A DNA stretch of 64,000 nucleotides from Bipolaris cookei. Taxonomy: Eukaryota; Ascomycota; Dothideomycetes; Pleosporales; Pleosporaceae. Location: contig NRSV01000037.1 in assembly GCA_002286855.1 (NCBI GenBank), positions 248,001 to 312,000 of the forward strand, given 5' to 3'. Of the stretch, positions 44,292 through 56,760 are shown one piece after another. Each line of letters starts with the position of its first letter. The first letter of the stretch is position 1. A model generated the notes under the pieces. The model was given only the letters and a program-made list of their open reading frames with translations, was not told where the DNA came from and made no database searches. A program made the position numbers and the translations under genes.

Positions 44292-46441
44292 ATGTACGGC
44301 ATGAATCAGGCCTACCATGCCCCCGACCCGAGTGCGCAGGTTCCAAATCACCTGGTACGTCTTGCCAAAGCTCCGCGACCGTCTTGCCCAACTAACAGGA
44401 CAGCTTGCCCATGTTCATCTGATATCGTCGTACCGCTTCCCGACCTTGCCTGGCCTGCAAGCCGCTCAGGCCCTCGAGTATCTCATCAAAGGCCCGCAGA
44501 TTGTGCGTGACACCTCGCCCGTTGCGTGGACGTTCTTGGCAGCCCCCCCGCCAGATGGCACTGTTATCCTCACCTGGCAGCCCCCGCGCATGGGAAACAT
44601 GTTTGCATCGGATGGAATGGTCTGGGCCGATCCCGAGAGCGCATACGACATGAATGTGCGCGGCTATGTACGTGTGTCCGAGGTGTACTGATATTGCAAC
44701 ATCTAATGCCGTCTAGACCCTCCAGGTTTTTGTACACAATAGCGGCTACCACTACCCACATGAGCCATATGCAATGCACGCGCGCCACCGCTACAGGATA
44801 GCTGCTGGACCTGGTACCATTGATCCTAACCTCTGGCTGGTCCATTATAAGCCGGCAGACCCGCAAAACAGAATTCCAGCCTCTCAGATCCCCATACCGC
44901 GCGACGTGCAGACCCAGCTACAGACACGCGCTCAGTTACAACAAGCAGGACCATTGATGCGTAAGGAGTTTATGCTGGTTGACCAGGCCAACTGGCCCAA
45001 GGTCGAGTTTGGACAACAAGCCATGAGGGGCCCACAGCCCTACTACAACCCGATGCAGCCAGGTCGACCTTATGCTGCGCATCCGCCTCCGGCCAAACGC
45101 CAGCGCTTGCCGACACAGCCCCCGCCTCGCCAGCCGGCGCCGGGCGCAATTATACCGGATAACACACTTGACGAAGAGGAGAATGCCACACAAGATGCGT
45201 TTGACTTTTTAACGCCACGCGAAATCAGCTTGTCGCGATACAAGCAACATCACGAATGGATGGAGGAGATTTTCTCGTCACCGTATGCGATTGGAAAGAT
45301 TGCGCCGATTGATCTTGGACTGGGTCTTATGGGAGAATTGGCTCCACTCACTGCCGGCATTTTGGACGCTCCAGGAGCAGAAAACGTAGAGACGGAAAAA
45401 GAAAATTATAAGATCAAGAATTATTACAAGCTAGATGCGGAACAGCTTAAGGACTTTGAGAAGCGTGTGGCAGAATACACAACGAATGAGCAAGCCGAGA
45501 TTGATAAGATGAAGGCCAACCATGCGAAAAAGACTGCCCAATTGAAGCGCACGCGGACATATATCAAGGCAGAGCGACGATTACGAGAACTATCACGCTC
45601 TGCTGAGAGCGAGGGTGACGGTGCGAACCCGGTGGAAGAAGTTGTAGAGGATCTGCAAAAGTCGCTGGGGGTAACATTTGAAGCGAAGAAGGCTGTTGTC
45701 TGCGTAGACAAGGGCGGATTCATGGAGGTACAGCAACCGCCTCCTCCAAAGCCGCAGGTGAATGGGGACGGTGGTGAGCAGAGTGCAAACGGAACGTCAG
45801 CGGGAGCCAACAACGATGGAGTGATGGAAGAAGATTCTGCAGCAGGACTCCTTGATCAATATGGATCCGGGTCGATATCTGGAACGCCTATTGGGAACAT
45901 TTCACTGCCTCGATTGTCGCAGCCTCCGAGCCAGTCGCAATCGGCGAACGGGACACCCAACGCACCTCACGGCAACATGAACCAGGCGGCAACGTTTGAT
46001 CAACAAGACAGCAATCTGGATGTGGGGGCGGATCTACTCGACTTGGACGTGGAGATGTCTGGCATGGCGGGTACCGGGGACAAGGGCGAGGAGTGGGTGA
46101 TGGTGAATGATCAAGCAGGAAATGGACAACAAGCAAGTGGCAATACCGAGCAAGCCAACATGAACAACAACCAAGCAAGCAACAATGGGGGTAACGGTGG
46201 TGCAGCAGGTGGTAGTGGAGGTAGTGGGATTGCAGCAACCAACCTGGAAGCGGATGCCGGCAGCATGTTTGACGGAGCGGATTTTGGAAGCTTCGACAAC
46301 CTGGACAGTGCGGGGGATGCTCTGGCAGACTACGGACATGACGACAATCTTGGGCTGGATCTAGTGGATGACAGTGCATTTGGCGATGCGTTCCATGGGA
46401 CGGAGATGCACAATGACAACGGCGAAGGCGAGAATGCGTAG
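44292..46441 (+). CDS. ssr4: SWI/SNF and RSC chromatin-remodelling subunit Ssr4 (DUF1750)
   Basis: Three exons, 44292-44354, 44404-44667 and 44717-46441, encode 683 aa. The first exon is only 21 codons. The conserved N-terminal domain (about residues 20-200) has ISSYRFPTLPGLQAAQALEY, then VAWTFLAAPPPDG, FASDGMVW, NSGYHYPHEPYAMHARHRYR and NLWLVHYKPA. A central helical region follows (YKQHHEWMEEIFSSPYAIGK). The C-terminal 250 residues are low complexity, rich in Asn, Gln, Gly, Asp and Ser, with an acidic end. Ssr4 is shared by the two remodelling complexes in fission yeast and acts in the nucleus. The low-complexity tail is a likely interaction or condensation region. Confidence 0.92.
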
Positions 46442-46550
46442 GACGCGTTCTGGAGGTAGACGGGTGTCCACGGTGCTAGTTGGGGAGAGTGGATGCTTGG
46501 GTTGTACTATTATTACTACGTTTCATACCAGAGAGGGAAGGCAAAGTGCA

Positions 46551-46569
46551 GAGAGAGAGAGAGAGAGAG
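46551..46569 (+). repeat. GA dinucleotide microsatellite
   Basis: About ten GA units in the 3' region of the Ssr4-like gene. Confidence 0.9.
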
Positions 46570-47352
46570 GACGAGTGGCGTAGAGGGCGTTTTGCAGCCA
46601 AGGGTTTGTTTATGGCTTGTGTATGGTGTCGTGTATGGGATACGATGGATTATATATTGTGTCTTGCAATTTATTCGATACGAATCGCATTTTTTTTTTG
46701 TTGTTCTCGACATTGGGGTGTTTCTGTGAATATGCGAGATACGGAGTTGGAGGAGTCCGTTGGCACGGCAAAGGCCTTAATTGAGTCAAACAACTGCAGT
46801 TGCATAAAACGGGAAGAAGAAGACTGAATTCTATGTACATAGCTGCAGCGTTGAGTATATGCTAAGCCACATGGATCCGTGCATTATGCGCGCTGGCCTA
46901 TGCCAAGAGTTGTCAGCACTGAACTCTTGAGGTAATACCGAGGTCGTTAGTTCGATCCCGATATATATCCCAACAGAGTCGAATGTGGGTTTTGACAAAA
47001 TGTGGGGAAAAGAGGGAGGGGAGATGGGTGCAATGATAGAGTAGTATTTGGTAATTTAGCCAAACGATCATAGTCTTCGCTTGCCCACACCCTCCCCCTT
47101 TTTTTCTATTTCATATTTGCGGCAACAAGAAATAAATTACAGACATATTCATCAATAGCGGATCGCAGCTATTAGGCGTGCTGTCCCATGGATAGCAAGA
47201 GGTGGAGTGACTGAGGACGGAAGGTAGTAGTTTCCCCTCGTCTCGTCGTCATCTCGTATTCTCCCAAGCCCGGTACGGCTTACATAAGTAGTAGCAACGG
47301 AGAAACCCCATATTCTTGGAACCCAAAACAGTCAAGCAGCCAAGCAGCTAAG

Positions 47353-47372
47353 CAGCGCAGCGCAGCGCAGCG
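47353..47372 (+). repeat. Four tandem copies of CAGCG
   Basis: Follows three imperfect AAGCAGC-type units beginning near 47333. A short nested microsatellite. Confidence 0.85.
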
Positions 47373-47897
47373 CGGGATCAAGATGGACATGGGATTGCTT
47401 GACGAAGTTGAAACCGCATGCCTCATGGGATTAATAACTTTGTAGCGGGGGAGGTTTTGTGGGCAGTTGAGGGGGGTTTCACACGGCAGACGGCAGCCCC
47501 TGACTTCAAGGGGTCCTTTTGGTATCGGATAGAGCGGAGGTCCGCGTCAGCGTGCCAAGAATGCGAACGTTATCCCGCTTGGGCGTGCCTAGCACAGTAG
47601 CGTCTAGGGGACACGGAGATTGCGTTCGTTCAAAGAGACTGCATTTTTTTCTCTCTTCCTCGTGTCCGGAGGGACAGAGACTAGAATAGTTTGATGAGTA
47701 ATGATGACTAGTCATGTGCCGGTATTTTTGGGCGCAGAGATAGAGCGGCGTGTGGGCAGAGGGTGAGTCGTGGTGTCGAGCCAGAGGAGGAGGTGGTGTA
47801 GGTACCTTGTATGTAATAATGTAAGCACCTGGATGTGTATGAAGGCAAGATTCAACACGTACTTGGTAGTGTTGGCCATGTATACAGATATGTAACG

Positions 47898-47924
47898 TAT
47901 ACTTTGGATATACTTTGGATATAC
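47898..47924 (+). repeat. Tandem 11-bp repeat TATACTTTGGA
   Basis: Two and a half perfect copies in the acyltransferase upstream region. Confidence 0.8.
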
Positions 47925-48199
47925 ATGGACAAGCATCGACGGGGCCCGCCGTCGTGTCCTTGCATTGCTTGGGAGTCGCATCGGCGCAGGAGCTTAGCAG
48001 CCGCCCTCCCGAGACTCTTGCTTGGCAGGCGGCCCACAGCGCACGCATTGCCCAGTGAGGCGCGTCTATCTGGCGCAGCGCACGCGTTCCTGGCACGACA
48101 TGTAGCCACTTGCCGACTTTCCCACTTTCCCCCTCCCGCCCTGCTTCAGGTCCAGGGTCGACTGCTGCGCCAAAAGCGACTCGTTGGCTCCATTCCATT

Positions 48200-48480
48200 C
48201 CACTACCGCGCCCGCCCGCCCGCTAACCACACCACCACCACCCTCTCTTCTGCCTTTTCCTTCCCTTTTCTTATCCACCCCTCCCCTACCCATCCCTCTT
48301 CTATCTGCCCTCCATTCCTCCCTCTCCCCCCGCTTCGTTCTTACACAACCTCCCTTGGTTTCTTTTGTCTTTGCTTCTTCTCGCTTGCTCTTTTTTGGCT
48401 GCATACTACATACTTGCATACACATCCACCCGGACTTCGACTCAAGTGGGGATACCACTCTCTTCTTCCCCCGGAACCTC
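48200..48480 (+). promoter_or_regulatory. Pyrimidine-rich promoter/leader tract
   Basis: Mostly C and T on the plus strand, ending about 160 bases before the ATG at 48639. CT-rich blocks of this kind mark transcription starts of strongly expressed filamentous-fungal genes. Confidence 0.5.
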
Positions 48481-48638
48481 GCACTGCATCGGCAATGCGC
48501 CTGACTCTATCCTGTTCTTCCTGAACCCTGCAATTATTATACAGCATCGCATCTCCACGCGCGCACGCACGCATACGCAACCACATACACGCACCCTCTC
48601 TCTTATACCCTTGTACGCTGCTTGCGTAACCATACACA

Positions 48639-50085
48639 ATGCCTCCTCGCGACGCCAACTGGATAGATGCAAGTTACACCCGCCCCGGATAGTCTTTTAG
48701 ATCCCACGTCGACTAACATTACATCCTATAGGGCCTCCGAGGTGTAGCATCCTTCATGGTTGTATGCGGTCATCTCTGCACTGCCTTTGTACCATGGCTC
48801 CACCAGCCAGCCGCCGACTCAAAAACCGCTCCCCACCTGTTCCAATTACCCTTTTTCCGCCTTGCAGTCGGCGGTCGCAGCGCCGTCGCCATCTTCTTCC
48901 TCGTCACCGGCTATGTAAACTCGATTGGTGCCATCTCAAAGTCGCGCGCCGGCAACCACGAGGCAGCGTTCCACGGCATTGCGCGTAGTGCCTTGGCCCG
49001 CTCCGGACGATTGATCCTGCCTACCATGATTGCTACCGTAATCAGCTGGTTCCTGGCCCAGACAAACGCATACCACATGACCAAGCACGTTGACGCCCAA
49101 TGGATACGACAGGGCTGGCATCGCCAGGAACCCTCGCTGTGGATGGCGGTCAAGTCTCTCTTCAAGGCTCAGACTGAGACTTGGGTAATCGGCTGGGACG
49201 AATATGACGGAACACAATGGACACTGCATCTCTTTCTCGAGGGCGCATTCCTTGTATACACGACTATGTTCGCCACGGTCCTCGTCAGGCCCAAGGCGCG
49301 TTTTCTTATTTACGCAGTCTTGTATGCCTACTACTGGCAAGTAGGAAAGGGTAAGCTTGCATTTCCGACAAGCGCCGACACCAGGCCAATTGCTGACTGC
49401 AACAGAACTCACGGTCGGTTCCATCAAGGGTCTGAACATTGTCACGGGCATGTTCGTTGCCGAGCTACATAACCACTACAAAGATGCTGCTACTTCGGTT
49501 CTACCTGCGCCTATTCCTGCCATCATGATTATCGTCGGCATGTTCATGGCCGGATTTCCCCAAGACTCTTTTCAAAACGCACACTGGTCTGAAACCATGG
49601 CCACAATCATGCACACCCTCACGGCCGAGAAGACGGATATCCGACGTTACTGGGATCACCTGGGAGCCGCCACTATCCTCATCGGTATCTTCTTTTCAAA
49701 AAACGCACGCAAAGTGCTTACCTCGCCTGTCTTCAACTTCCTAGGTCGTGTCAGCTTCCCTGTTTACCTCATCCATAATACGCTCATCAAGACGGTCTTG
49801 ACCTGGATGATCTACCTACCCTCGGCCATGAACCCACCAAAGAACGAAAAGGGAGAGATGCAAGATCTCCAGCGCGGATCCATTCCTCATATTCTCATCG
49901 CCATTGCCGTCTTCTACTACATACTGTATCGCTGCGCCTCGCTATGGGTCAAGTACGTCGATCCAATTTGCGCAAACCTTACCAACGCAGCCACAAAGTG
50001 GGCCTGTGGCGAATCACAGCCAAAAGAAATCCGGCCAATACTGGCAAACGGAGCCACGACGGACAAGTCTGTGCTTCCTTCTTAG
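48639..50085 (+). CDS. Acyltransferase-3 family integral membrane protein
   Basis: Three exons, 48639-48668, 48732-49350 and 49406-50085, encode 442 aa. The first exon gives only MPPRDANWID. The join to GLRGVASFMVVCGHL restores the family opening (a Leu-Arg-Gly motif followed by the presumed catalytic His). It uses a GC donor (GCAAGT) with a GACTAAC branch site, since no GT donor gives the frame. About ten membrane helices follow, including FFLVTGYVNS, a Pro-containing segment RLILPTMIATVISW, and FLGRVSFPVYLIHNTLIK near the C-terminus, a typical late motif. The family moves acyl groups from cytosolic donors to sugars, lipids or peptides across a membrane. The substrate here is unknown. Confidence 0.9.
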
Positions 50086-50945
50086 CTCGTTTTATCATTC
50101 TTAAGAAAACTTTATCGTGTATCCTTTTTCGATGTTAGTCCATCACCTACTGCTCATCCAGCGCCTTGATTCCCTATGCCATATATTTCTTCATTTTCTT
50201 TTTTACATATTCTCTCATCTTCTCGTATCTTTCTTGATCATCTTCGGTCTTCTTCTGGTTTCACATCACAGCGAATCTTCTAGCATCACTTCTTGCACAT
50301 CATGTCGCGGGGAATTTTTAACGAGGAAGAGAAAAACAAAAAGGATGGCTTCTCTTGTTATATATTTTAACACCCCATTTTTCTCTGGCACATTTGGTTG
50401 TGTTGGTTTTTGCGGAATATGTTGCATATTGAAGCGTTTTCGGGCTGTTCTTTTTTTGTTTTGTTTGATTGTTGATAAGAAGGGAGGAAGAGGGGGATGT
50501 GTATGTATCAAGATGGAATGGGGAGGACGGGTGGAGAGGCAAAGGGCTTGCACAAAAATGCTCAATCAGGCCCATGAGGTGTACATGTTGACTGTCATTT
50601 TTTGCAAATAGATGACGTTTAACGAAGCGGATCAATAAAAAAATGTTCAAATTTAACGGTATGAATGGTTTTGATGGTGAGTAAGTGAAGGTTTATCTCT
50701 ATGATGTGTCAGGACTCTGGATACACTTGAAGAGAACAAAAAAGAAGCACAATGTCTCGACCTAGTGTATTATCATATCATATCATTACTGTTCTACCTA
50801 TAATCCCAACCAAAAGAATACCTAATCCATACATTACAAGCGAGTGGGATTATAGAAAGCGAGAGGGGGGGGGAAGTAGGGTATCAACAAGATCTGCCAG
50901 TAAACCAGAAATCAAAAGAGAAGAAGTCATAACTACCGTACTGCC
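50086..50945. other. Convergent 3' intergenic region
   Basis: About 860 bases between the acyltransferase and the stomatin-like gene. T-rich on the plus strand near 50170-50260, with a nine-G run at 50865-50873. No gene supported. Confidence 0.5.
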
Positions 50946-52240
50946 TTACATATTCTCCACCACATGAGCATTGATAGCGCTCTGGAACCCGTGATCATTA
51001 CTTCCGTACTCCTGAGCCGCAGAAGACTGGAAGCCATGGGCACTGGGGCCCTGGCCCGCAGCTTCAGCCTGCGCAAGTGCATTCTGCACAGTTTGGTTCT
51101 GGGCAGGGAGGAAGATGACTTTGGAGTTTGCAGACTTGGCCATGGATTGCATGGCCTCGAGGTAGCGAATTTGCATCGCAGGGGCAGAAGAAAGGATATC
51201 AGCCTACTTTCTAGTCAGCATATCACTTCTCTCACTGGTACTATCCGATGAATGTTAAGAAAGAGAAAAGAACATACCGCCTGCCTCATCAACTTAGCCG
51301 CCTCGACCTCCGCCCTCGCAGCAATAACCTTGGCCTCACCCGTCCTCTTACTCTGCGCCGCCATGGACAACGAATCCTGCAAATCCTGACTGAAAATAAT
51401 ATCCTTGACAAGCATCGACTCGACCTCCACTCCCCATCCCAGCGCCGTCTCCTCGATAATCTCACGGATAGACTGTGCAATCTCCTCACGCCGCTCAATA
51501 ACATCCTGCAGCACCCGCGCACCCACAACATGCCTCAGTGTCGTCTGCGTGCGCTCCACAAGCGCCTGTCTTATATTGCTAATACTAAACGCTGCCTTAT
51601 GCGGCGAGGTAATGCGATAGTAAATCACCGACGTGAGCTGCAGCGACACATTGTCTTTGGTCATGCAGACTTGCTTGGGAACCTCGACGATCTGGATCTT
51701 GATGTCAACTTGCACGAGGTGCTCGGACAGCGGGTTCACGTAGACGAGGCCTGGGTCGACGGCGCGGGCGAAGCGTCCGAATTTTGTCACGAGCCCGACG
51801 TTGCCTTGGTGGACGGGCTTGTAGGGGTTTGGGCATACGATGCAGCAGGGGATTGCGCCGAAGGTGCCGATTAGACCGCCAAGAGTGTTGATCTGGGGGA
51901 GGAGAGTGGGTTAGTCACGTGACTTGGTGTGGATATATGTAAAGGACTACTACGTTGGTGTAGTGGAAGGAGAGGAAGATAAACTTACCATGCCACCGTA
52001 CCATCCATTTGTATCGGCGTCCGCATCGTCGGGTTGGATAACACGGGCATAGCTGGGCTGAAGATCTTCTCGTCGCGGGGGTTGAACCTTGATAATGGGC
52101 TCGTGGATATTCGATGCTCCGTTGCTTGCACCTGGCATGGGAGCCTTTCTATTGGTGTCGCTCATATCTGCTGGATTCTTTCCGTTGTTCGATATAATAG
52201 GTTTTGTAGAGGAGATGGAGTCTGCAGTGTAAGATGACAT
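50946..52240 (-). CDS. Stomatin/SPFH (Band 7) domain protein
   Basis: Three exons on the minus strand, 51989-52240, 51278-51892 and 50946-51203, encode 374 aa, in frame at both joins. An Asn/Pro-rich cytosolic N-terminus (about 84 residues) is followed by a hairpin membrane segment INTLGGLIGTFGAIPCCIVC. The Band 7 domain comes next, with VGLVTKFGRFARAVDPGL, then VCMTKDNVSLQLTSVIYYRI and the long helix after RTQTTLRHVVGARVLQDVIERREEIAQ. The C-terminus has the stomatin oligomerisation part, ILSSAPAMQIRYLEAMQSMA. Stomatins scaffold cholesterol/ergosterol-rich membrane domains; a fungal relative localises to polar plasma membrane. The Cys pair in the hairpin may be palmitoylated. Confidence 0.94.
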
Positions 52241-54125
52241 TTCTTCAACGTGTCACACAGGATATGGTTGGTTTATATGTCCGATCAACTGAGCAACTGT
52301 ATTCGCGCTTTGGGAAGCGGGGAAGCTAGCTTAGCTTGAGGATGTGCGCTAGCTGGGCCGCCTCTTGGGGCTGTGCTATACACTCTTTCTCTCTCCCACG
52401 AGACATGGTAGATGCGGATGGAGGCATACAATTTATTGGTGATTCAAGCGTCATGCGGTAATCTTGACATATGCGAGTTTCTCTACTGGGTCAACTCCAT
52501 CTTGAACACTACCATCTTCAACTCTGGTCGACTTCCCATAACAACCCCGCATCCCCTTCTTTCTCCATCACCACGTCCATACTCCTCTACGACATCTCCA
52601 ATCCTCACCAAAGACTAAATTCCTATTCGCCTTCAAGGCCTCCTACACACAGACACGGCTAACTCGGTGCCCCAAGCCCACCCACATCCATCCACTCATG
52701 ACGTGCAGAACAAGACTCCCAAGGCACACCCGGCACACTCGGCACACTCCAACCGACCACCACAAACCAGCCACACGCCCTCCAATATCTTCTACGTCAG
52801 CGACTTGAATTTTCGGGGTCATGTATCACTTAGTTGTAGTCTTCCTGTCTCTCGACGCCGAGTACAGGTATTGGCGCATGGCTGGGGTACACATGCAGCC
52901 CTGTCTGACCTGCCGGTGGGGCGTCCATGTGGCGAAGAGAGAAGACCCTGGTCTCTCCAGACCTAAATGCCCCTCTCATTGCAGCCTTTGTTTCGTTTCC
53001 CTGGAAATCTAAGCGCGCATCGCCACATCTACAATAATGCTGGGGCGCGGTATTACCAAAACGTTGGTGGAGGCTCCAGCGGCACAGCTCTCTCTTACCA
53101 AATCTCGCCTTTCTCATTTTTTTTCTTTTCCATTATGCGCGCAGTTGGCATCGTACACATGCGTCTACATGGCGTCTACGCTGCATACAATGATCATGCG
53201 GCATACACCATCCCCCAAGCCCTTCATTTTCTTCTACCGGATCAAACTTCGTATATCTCGCATACCCAGCTCTAGGTACTCGGGTCCGCGACGCCAGTCG
53301 ACAACGTTTCGGCGTCACACTGGCCAGTAGTGCACTGCGCCTTGAGCGAATTTACCCCATCTTACCCTGAGTGATTGCCGGTGAGGAAAAAAAGGCACAT
53401 ATTGCCTCAATCTTCATGCTTTGCGATCGTAACATAGCCCTGATCAGGCCTCCCCTCCCGCCTTCATCTTCCACATGTCTTCCACCGTAGCCCCCCTTTG
53501 CCGTGTTCTAGAAAAGATACCCTTTATTTAGGGTTACCTCAGGACTGCTGGCTGGTGTTGGCCTGACTTACCGCGCACACGCCTATTTCCTAACCGTATA
53601 CATACAAGGCGTGCATCTCCACTGCTAACTACGCCGCACGCTGCGCCATAGCCACGGTATTGGGTTAAATTTCGTATTCTATGGATTTTGACACGCCGCG
53701 ACATGGGCGCCTCAGGGTTTTTGTTTAAGCGCCCTGTGGAGGAACTAACGCGGGGGGGTTTTTTTAGGTTGACTGCGCTTGTTCGCGGCGTGGAGAGGTG
53801 CAAAAGGTACATGGGCTTTCTGATTGGCAGTAGCAGAAAAGTGGTCAACTACGATTAACCTGGGAAGTAAAGAGACAATAAAGGCTGGCCTTAAACTACT
53901 CTAAGATAGCATATACAAGGCTACTGGATAGCTATGGGCCCATCACATAATCGTACAACGACCGTCGCCTGACGGCGGGTCCATTCAGAGTCAAAAACAA
54001 ACAAACTCCCATTCCAACCATGCAAGGATAGACAAAACACCAACGCCCTTGAAATGACAATATTCAATTTCCGCATAATGATATCAGCCGCAACATAGAT
54101 TCCACGCAACCCAGCACCAGACAAG
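52241..54125. other. Intergenic region
   Basis: About 1.9 kb containing the stomatin promoter. Several short frames on both strands, including one of 104 codons at 53534-53848 (minus), lack recognisable features. The CACA-rich part near 52720-52790 is low complexity. Confidence 0.5.
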
Positions 54126-56322
54126 TTACTTGAGAATACTCCCCCCCCTCCGATCCTTCTTGAGCGGCGAAAACGTAAACGCTTCCTCACTCATCATATT
54201 AAACCCACCAGAAATAGGTCGTTGCTGACCCTGTTTGCCTAACACACTCTTGCCCAATGCGCGTGCCGCAAAAAGACCTTTGCTGATACCTACGGGCTTC
54301 AAAGGCGCAGCGTCTTCGCCGTCCTCAGCGTCGAATAGTGTCTTGCCAGCACTGGCGCCGAGCTTGCGCTTCTTCTTCTTTTCCGCAGCTGGCTCCTCGG
54401 CGAATGTGGCGAATGACATGAGAGACTTACGAGGCTTGATCCTAGGTGCTCCGCTGCTCTTCTTTGAGGGCCCATCGTTTTCCTTGAGCGGGATAGACAT
54501 GGGTGCGTTCTCAGACTCTTCTTTGGATGTGTTGTGTGAGATTTCAGACACCTCCTCCGTGACCATTTCCAGGGCAGGGGCAGGGTTCTTCTTGCGAGGC
54601 TTTGCATTGGCCTTGTTCGACGCAGCTGGGGCCAGCGCTTTGACCTTGGGCTGAGTAGTCTTCGAGACCTTCTTAGGCGGTGCTGTAGGAGTGGCTTGCT
54701 CCTGGACGGCCTCTTCCTCCGCCTCATCTTCTTCTGCTTCATCCTCCTCAACAATGGGGCTGGCAGCTGTCACGTTACCAGCGCGGTTGAGGAATGGTGT
54801 CAAAGAAAAGGTCGACGTGTCGCCAACTGCAGACACTGAAGTGCCACGCTTAGGTTTCTTCGCAGGGAAACCATCTCCTGGCGTACCCAGCATCGTCTCA
54901 GGTTCGGCAGTAGCAGCGACACGTTTCCGGGCATTCTTTACGGCAGCTTTGGCGGCAACTGTCGGCTTGCTCTTAGCGGGTGGTGCTGTCTGCGCCCTCT
55001 CTGCTCTTTCAAGTTCAGCCTCCTTCTCCTTGAGCTTCTCCTTGGTTGTCCGTAGCTTTTCGCGGAAAGCGCTCAACTTGTCATCAAGAACAGTGTTTCG
55101 GCCCTGCAGCTCTGCCAGTGTCTTGCTGAACTCCTTCTCTTGCTTCTTACGCTCACGTTTCTCTTCTTCGAGTTCTTTCCGTACAGCCTCGACCTGAGTG
55201 TCTGTTGATTGGGAACCTTGCTTGGACGTCTTCTCGGCCTTTCGACGCTCGCGCTTCTCCTGCTCTAGTTCTTGACGTAGCTGTTCAATCTCGGCATCAC
55301 GGTCTCCAGTGCTTTTGCTAGCCTTCTCTGCTCGCAAACGTGCAGTCCTCTCTTGCTCCAGCTCTTGGCGAAGTTCTTCAATCGCAGCGTCATGAGCTTC
55401 ATCGCGCTTGCTAGCCTTGCTGGCCTCTTTCTTTGATAGTTTCTCGACCTTGGCCTGTAGTTGTTCCGTTGACTTTTGTTGCGACTCAAGATCAGCATGT
55501 ACCTTCTCCATTGCCTTTTCAGCCTTTGCGAGCCCAGCCTCTGCCTTCATCCGTTCCTTCTTCTCTGTGGCGAGTTCCTGACGCACCTCCTCCAACTCGC
55601 CACGCAACTCTTCGTCCTGCTCCATCTTTTTGCCTTGCTTCGCCAGCGCACGTGCGGCAGTGCGTTTCTCGTTCTCGAGCTCGACTTGGAGTGTGGTCAG
55701 CTGACGTTGCAGGGCCAACTTCTCAGTCAGCAGGCCTGTATTTGATTCGACTTGGGCGCGTAGGTGTTCGACTTCAGGGCGCAGCGATGAGATTTCGCGA
55801 GATAGGGCGAGTTTGTCGGAAAGGATCTTGTTGGAGTCGGAGGTTACGTTCTCCATGGCTTTTAGTTCAGCCTAGTCATTGTTAGCGGCGCTTTGGCCCG
55901 TGTGCTTGACGTGCTCACCTTGAGATTCGCGATCTCCCGCGCTTGGGTGCGGATTGTGTTTTGTGCAGCTTCGCCCTCGGCCCGTTGCTCATCCAGCTGT
56001 GCGAGGGCATCATCGAGGGCGTTGTCTAGTTCGTCTGCACGGCCTTGCTCTTCCTCGAGTTGTTCGTGGAGGTCGCTGTTCTCGTCCTGCAGGAGGCACT
56101 GAGCAACTCGCAGCTTCCGAACTTCCTCGTCCTTGGCCACAATTTCAACCGAATACTTACTCCTTTCAAGGCTGAGTTCTAAGTTTGCGTTTCGCAGCGC
56201 ATGTTGAAGCTAAGAAGTCGGGGATTAGTTGGGGAGAGTCGGAAGCAACGGCCCAGTTCTCTTGCACTTACATCTTTCATTTGATAGCTGCTATCGATGT
56301 CTGCATCCATGGTTGCTGCCAT
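54126..56322 (-). CDS. Long coiled-coil protein with basic, disordered C-terminus
   Basis: Three exons, 56272-56322, 55919-56209 and 54126-55871, encode 695 aa. After a short N-terminus (MAATMDADIDSSYQMKD), almost 370 residues are heptad-rich Glu/Lys/Leu/Arg coiled coil, beginning LQHALRNANLELSLERSKYS. The second half is disordered, with Ala/Lys/Pro-rich and acidic patches and several basic clusters such as KNARKR and EKKKKRK that look like nuclear localisation signals. It ends in Ser/Phe-rich motifs (AFTFSPLKK). The layout fits a chromosome, spindle or nuclear-structure protein, but I do not recognise a specific family and do not name one. It is divergent with OST3 across about 440 bases. 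Confidence 0.85.
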
Positions 56323-56760
56323 GGTGTAATATCTGCTTTGTGATGTGAAGAGGTGTAGGACTGATGGTGGTGGGGTTTGCGGGAGACGCGACTTGGGTAA
56401 ACAAACAGAACGCCGAGAAGTGCGGACCGAGTCGTAGTAGCGCGACGGGATGAAAGAGTAGGATAATATGAAATGGATAAAAATACAAGTCGCTGTACAA
56501 GTACAGTGTGTTCAAGACGTCTGTCACATTCACCTGTCCCGAATCACTGCTTAATCGGAGCCTTGTTCACAATGGCAACGGGTGTTTGTCCCCATGGAGG
56601 GCTGCAGCGGCGGTAAGTCGCGCATATCCCTGTCTGCCCTAGCGCCATTACGCAGGCCCGCAACCTCCGACAGCCGTCAAGGCCACGTTCCCAAGCATTG
56701 TGTCTACTCGAACAAACGCCTTCCAGCAACAACCATCCACCCCACCCGCCAGACGACATA
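56323..56760. promoter_or_regulatory. Bidirectional promoter between the coiled-coil gene and OST3
   Basis: 438 bases between divergent ATGs. The OST3-proximal part is rich in CAAC/CCACC, a common fungal leader style. No TATA box is obvious. Confidence 0.45.

Larger units (their letters stand above)
46442..48638. other. Intergenic region with simple repeats and a CT-rich leader
   Basis: About 2.2 kb. Two long overlapping frames (minus 47506-48198, plus 47835-48524) run antisense to each other and are products of biased composition, not genes. Simple repeats are listed separately. From about 48200 to 48480 the plus strand is strongly C/T-rich, probably the promoter and long 5' leader of the acyltransferase gene. 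Confidence 0.5.

Noticed and set aside
46880..46975. Candidate tRNA gene
   Set aside because: The B-box is good, but neither the T-stem nor a seven-pair acceptor stem can be formed, and the A-box is poor.
47506..48524. Two long antisense open frames (minus 230 codons, plus 229 codons)
   Set aside because: They overlap each other, lie in C/T-biased promoter sequence, and contain no family motif. They are explained by composition.
53534..53848. 104-codon minus-strand frame
   Set aside because: No recognisable features or promoter context; probably chance.
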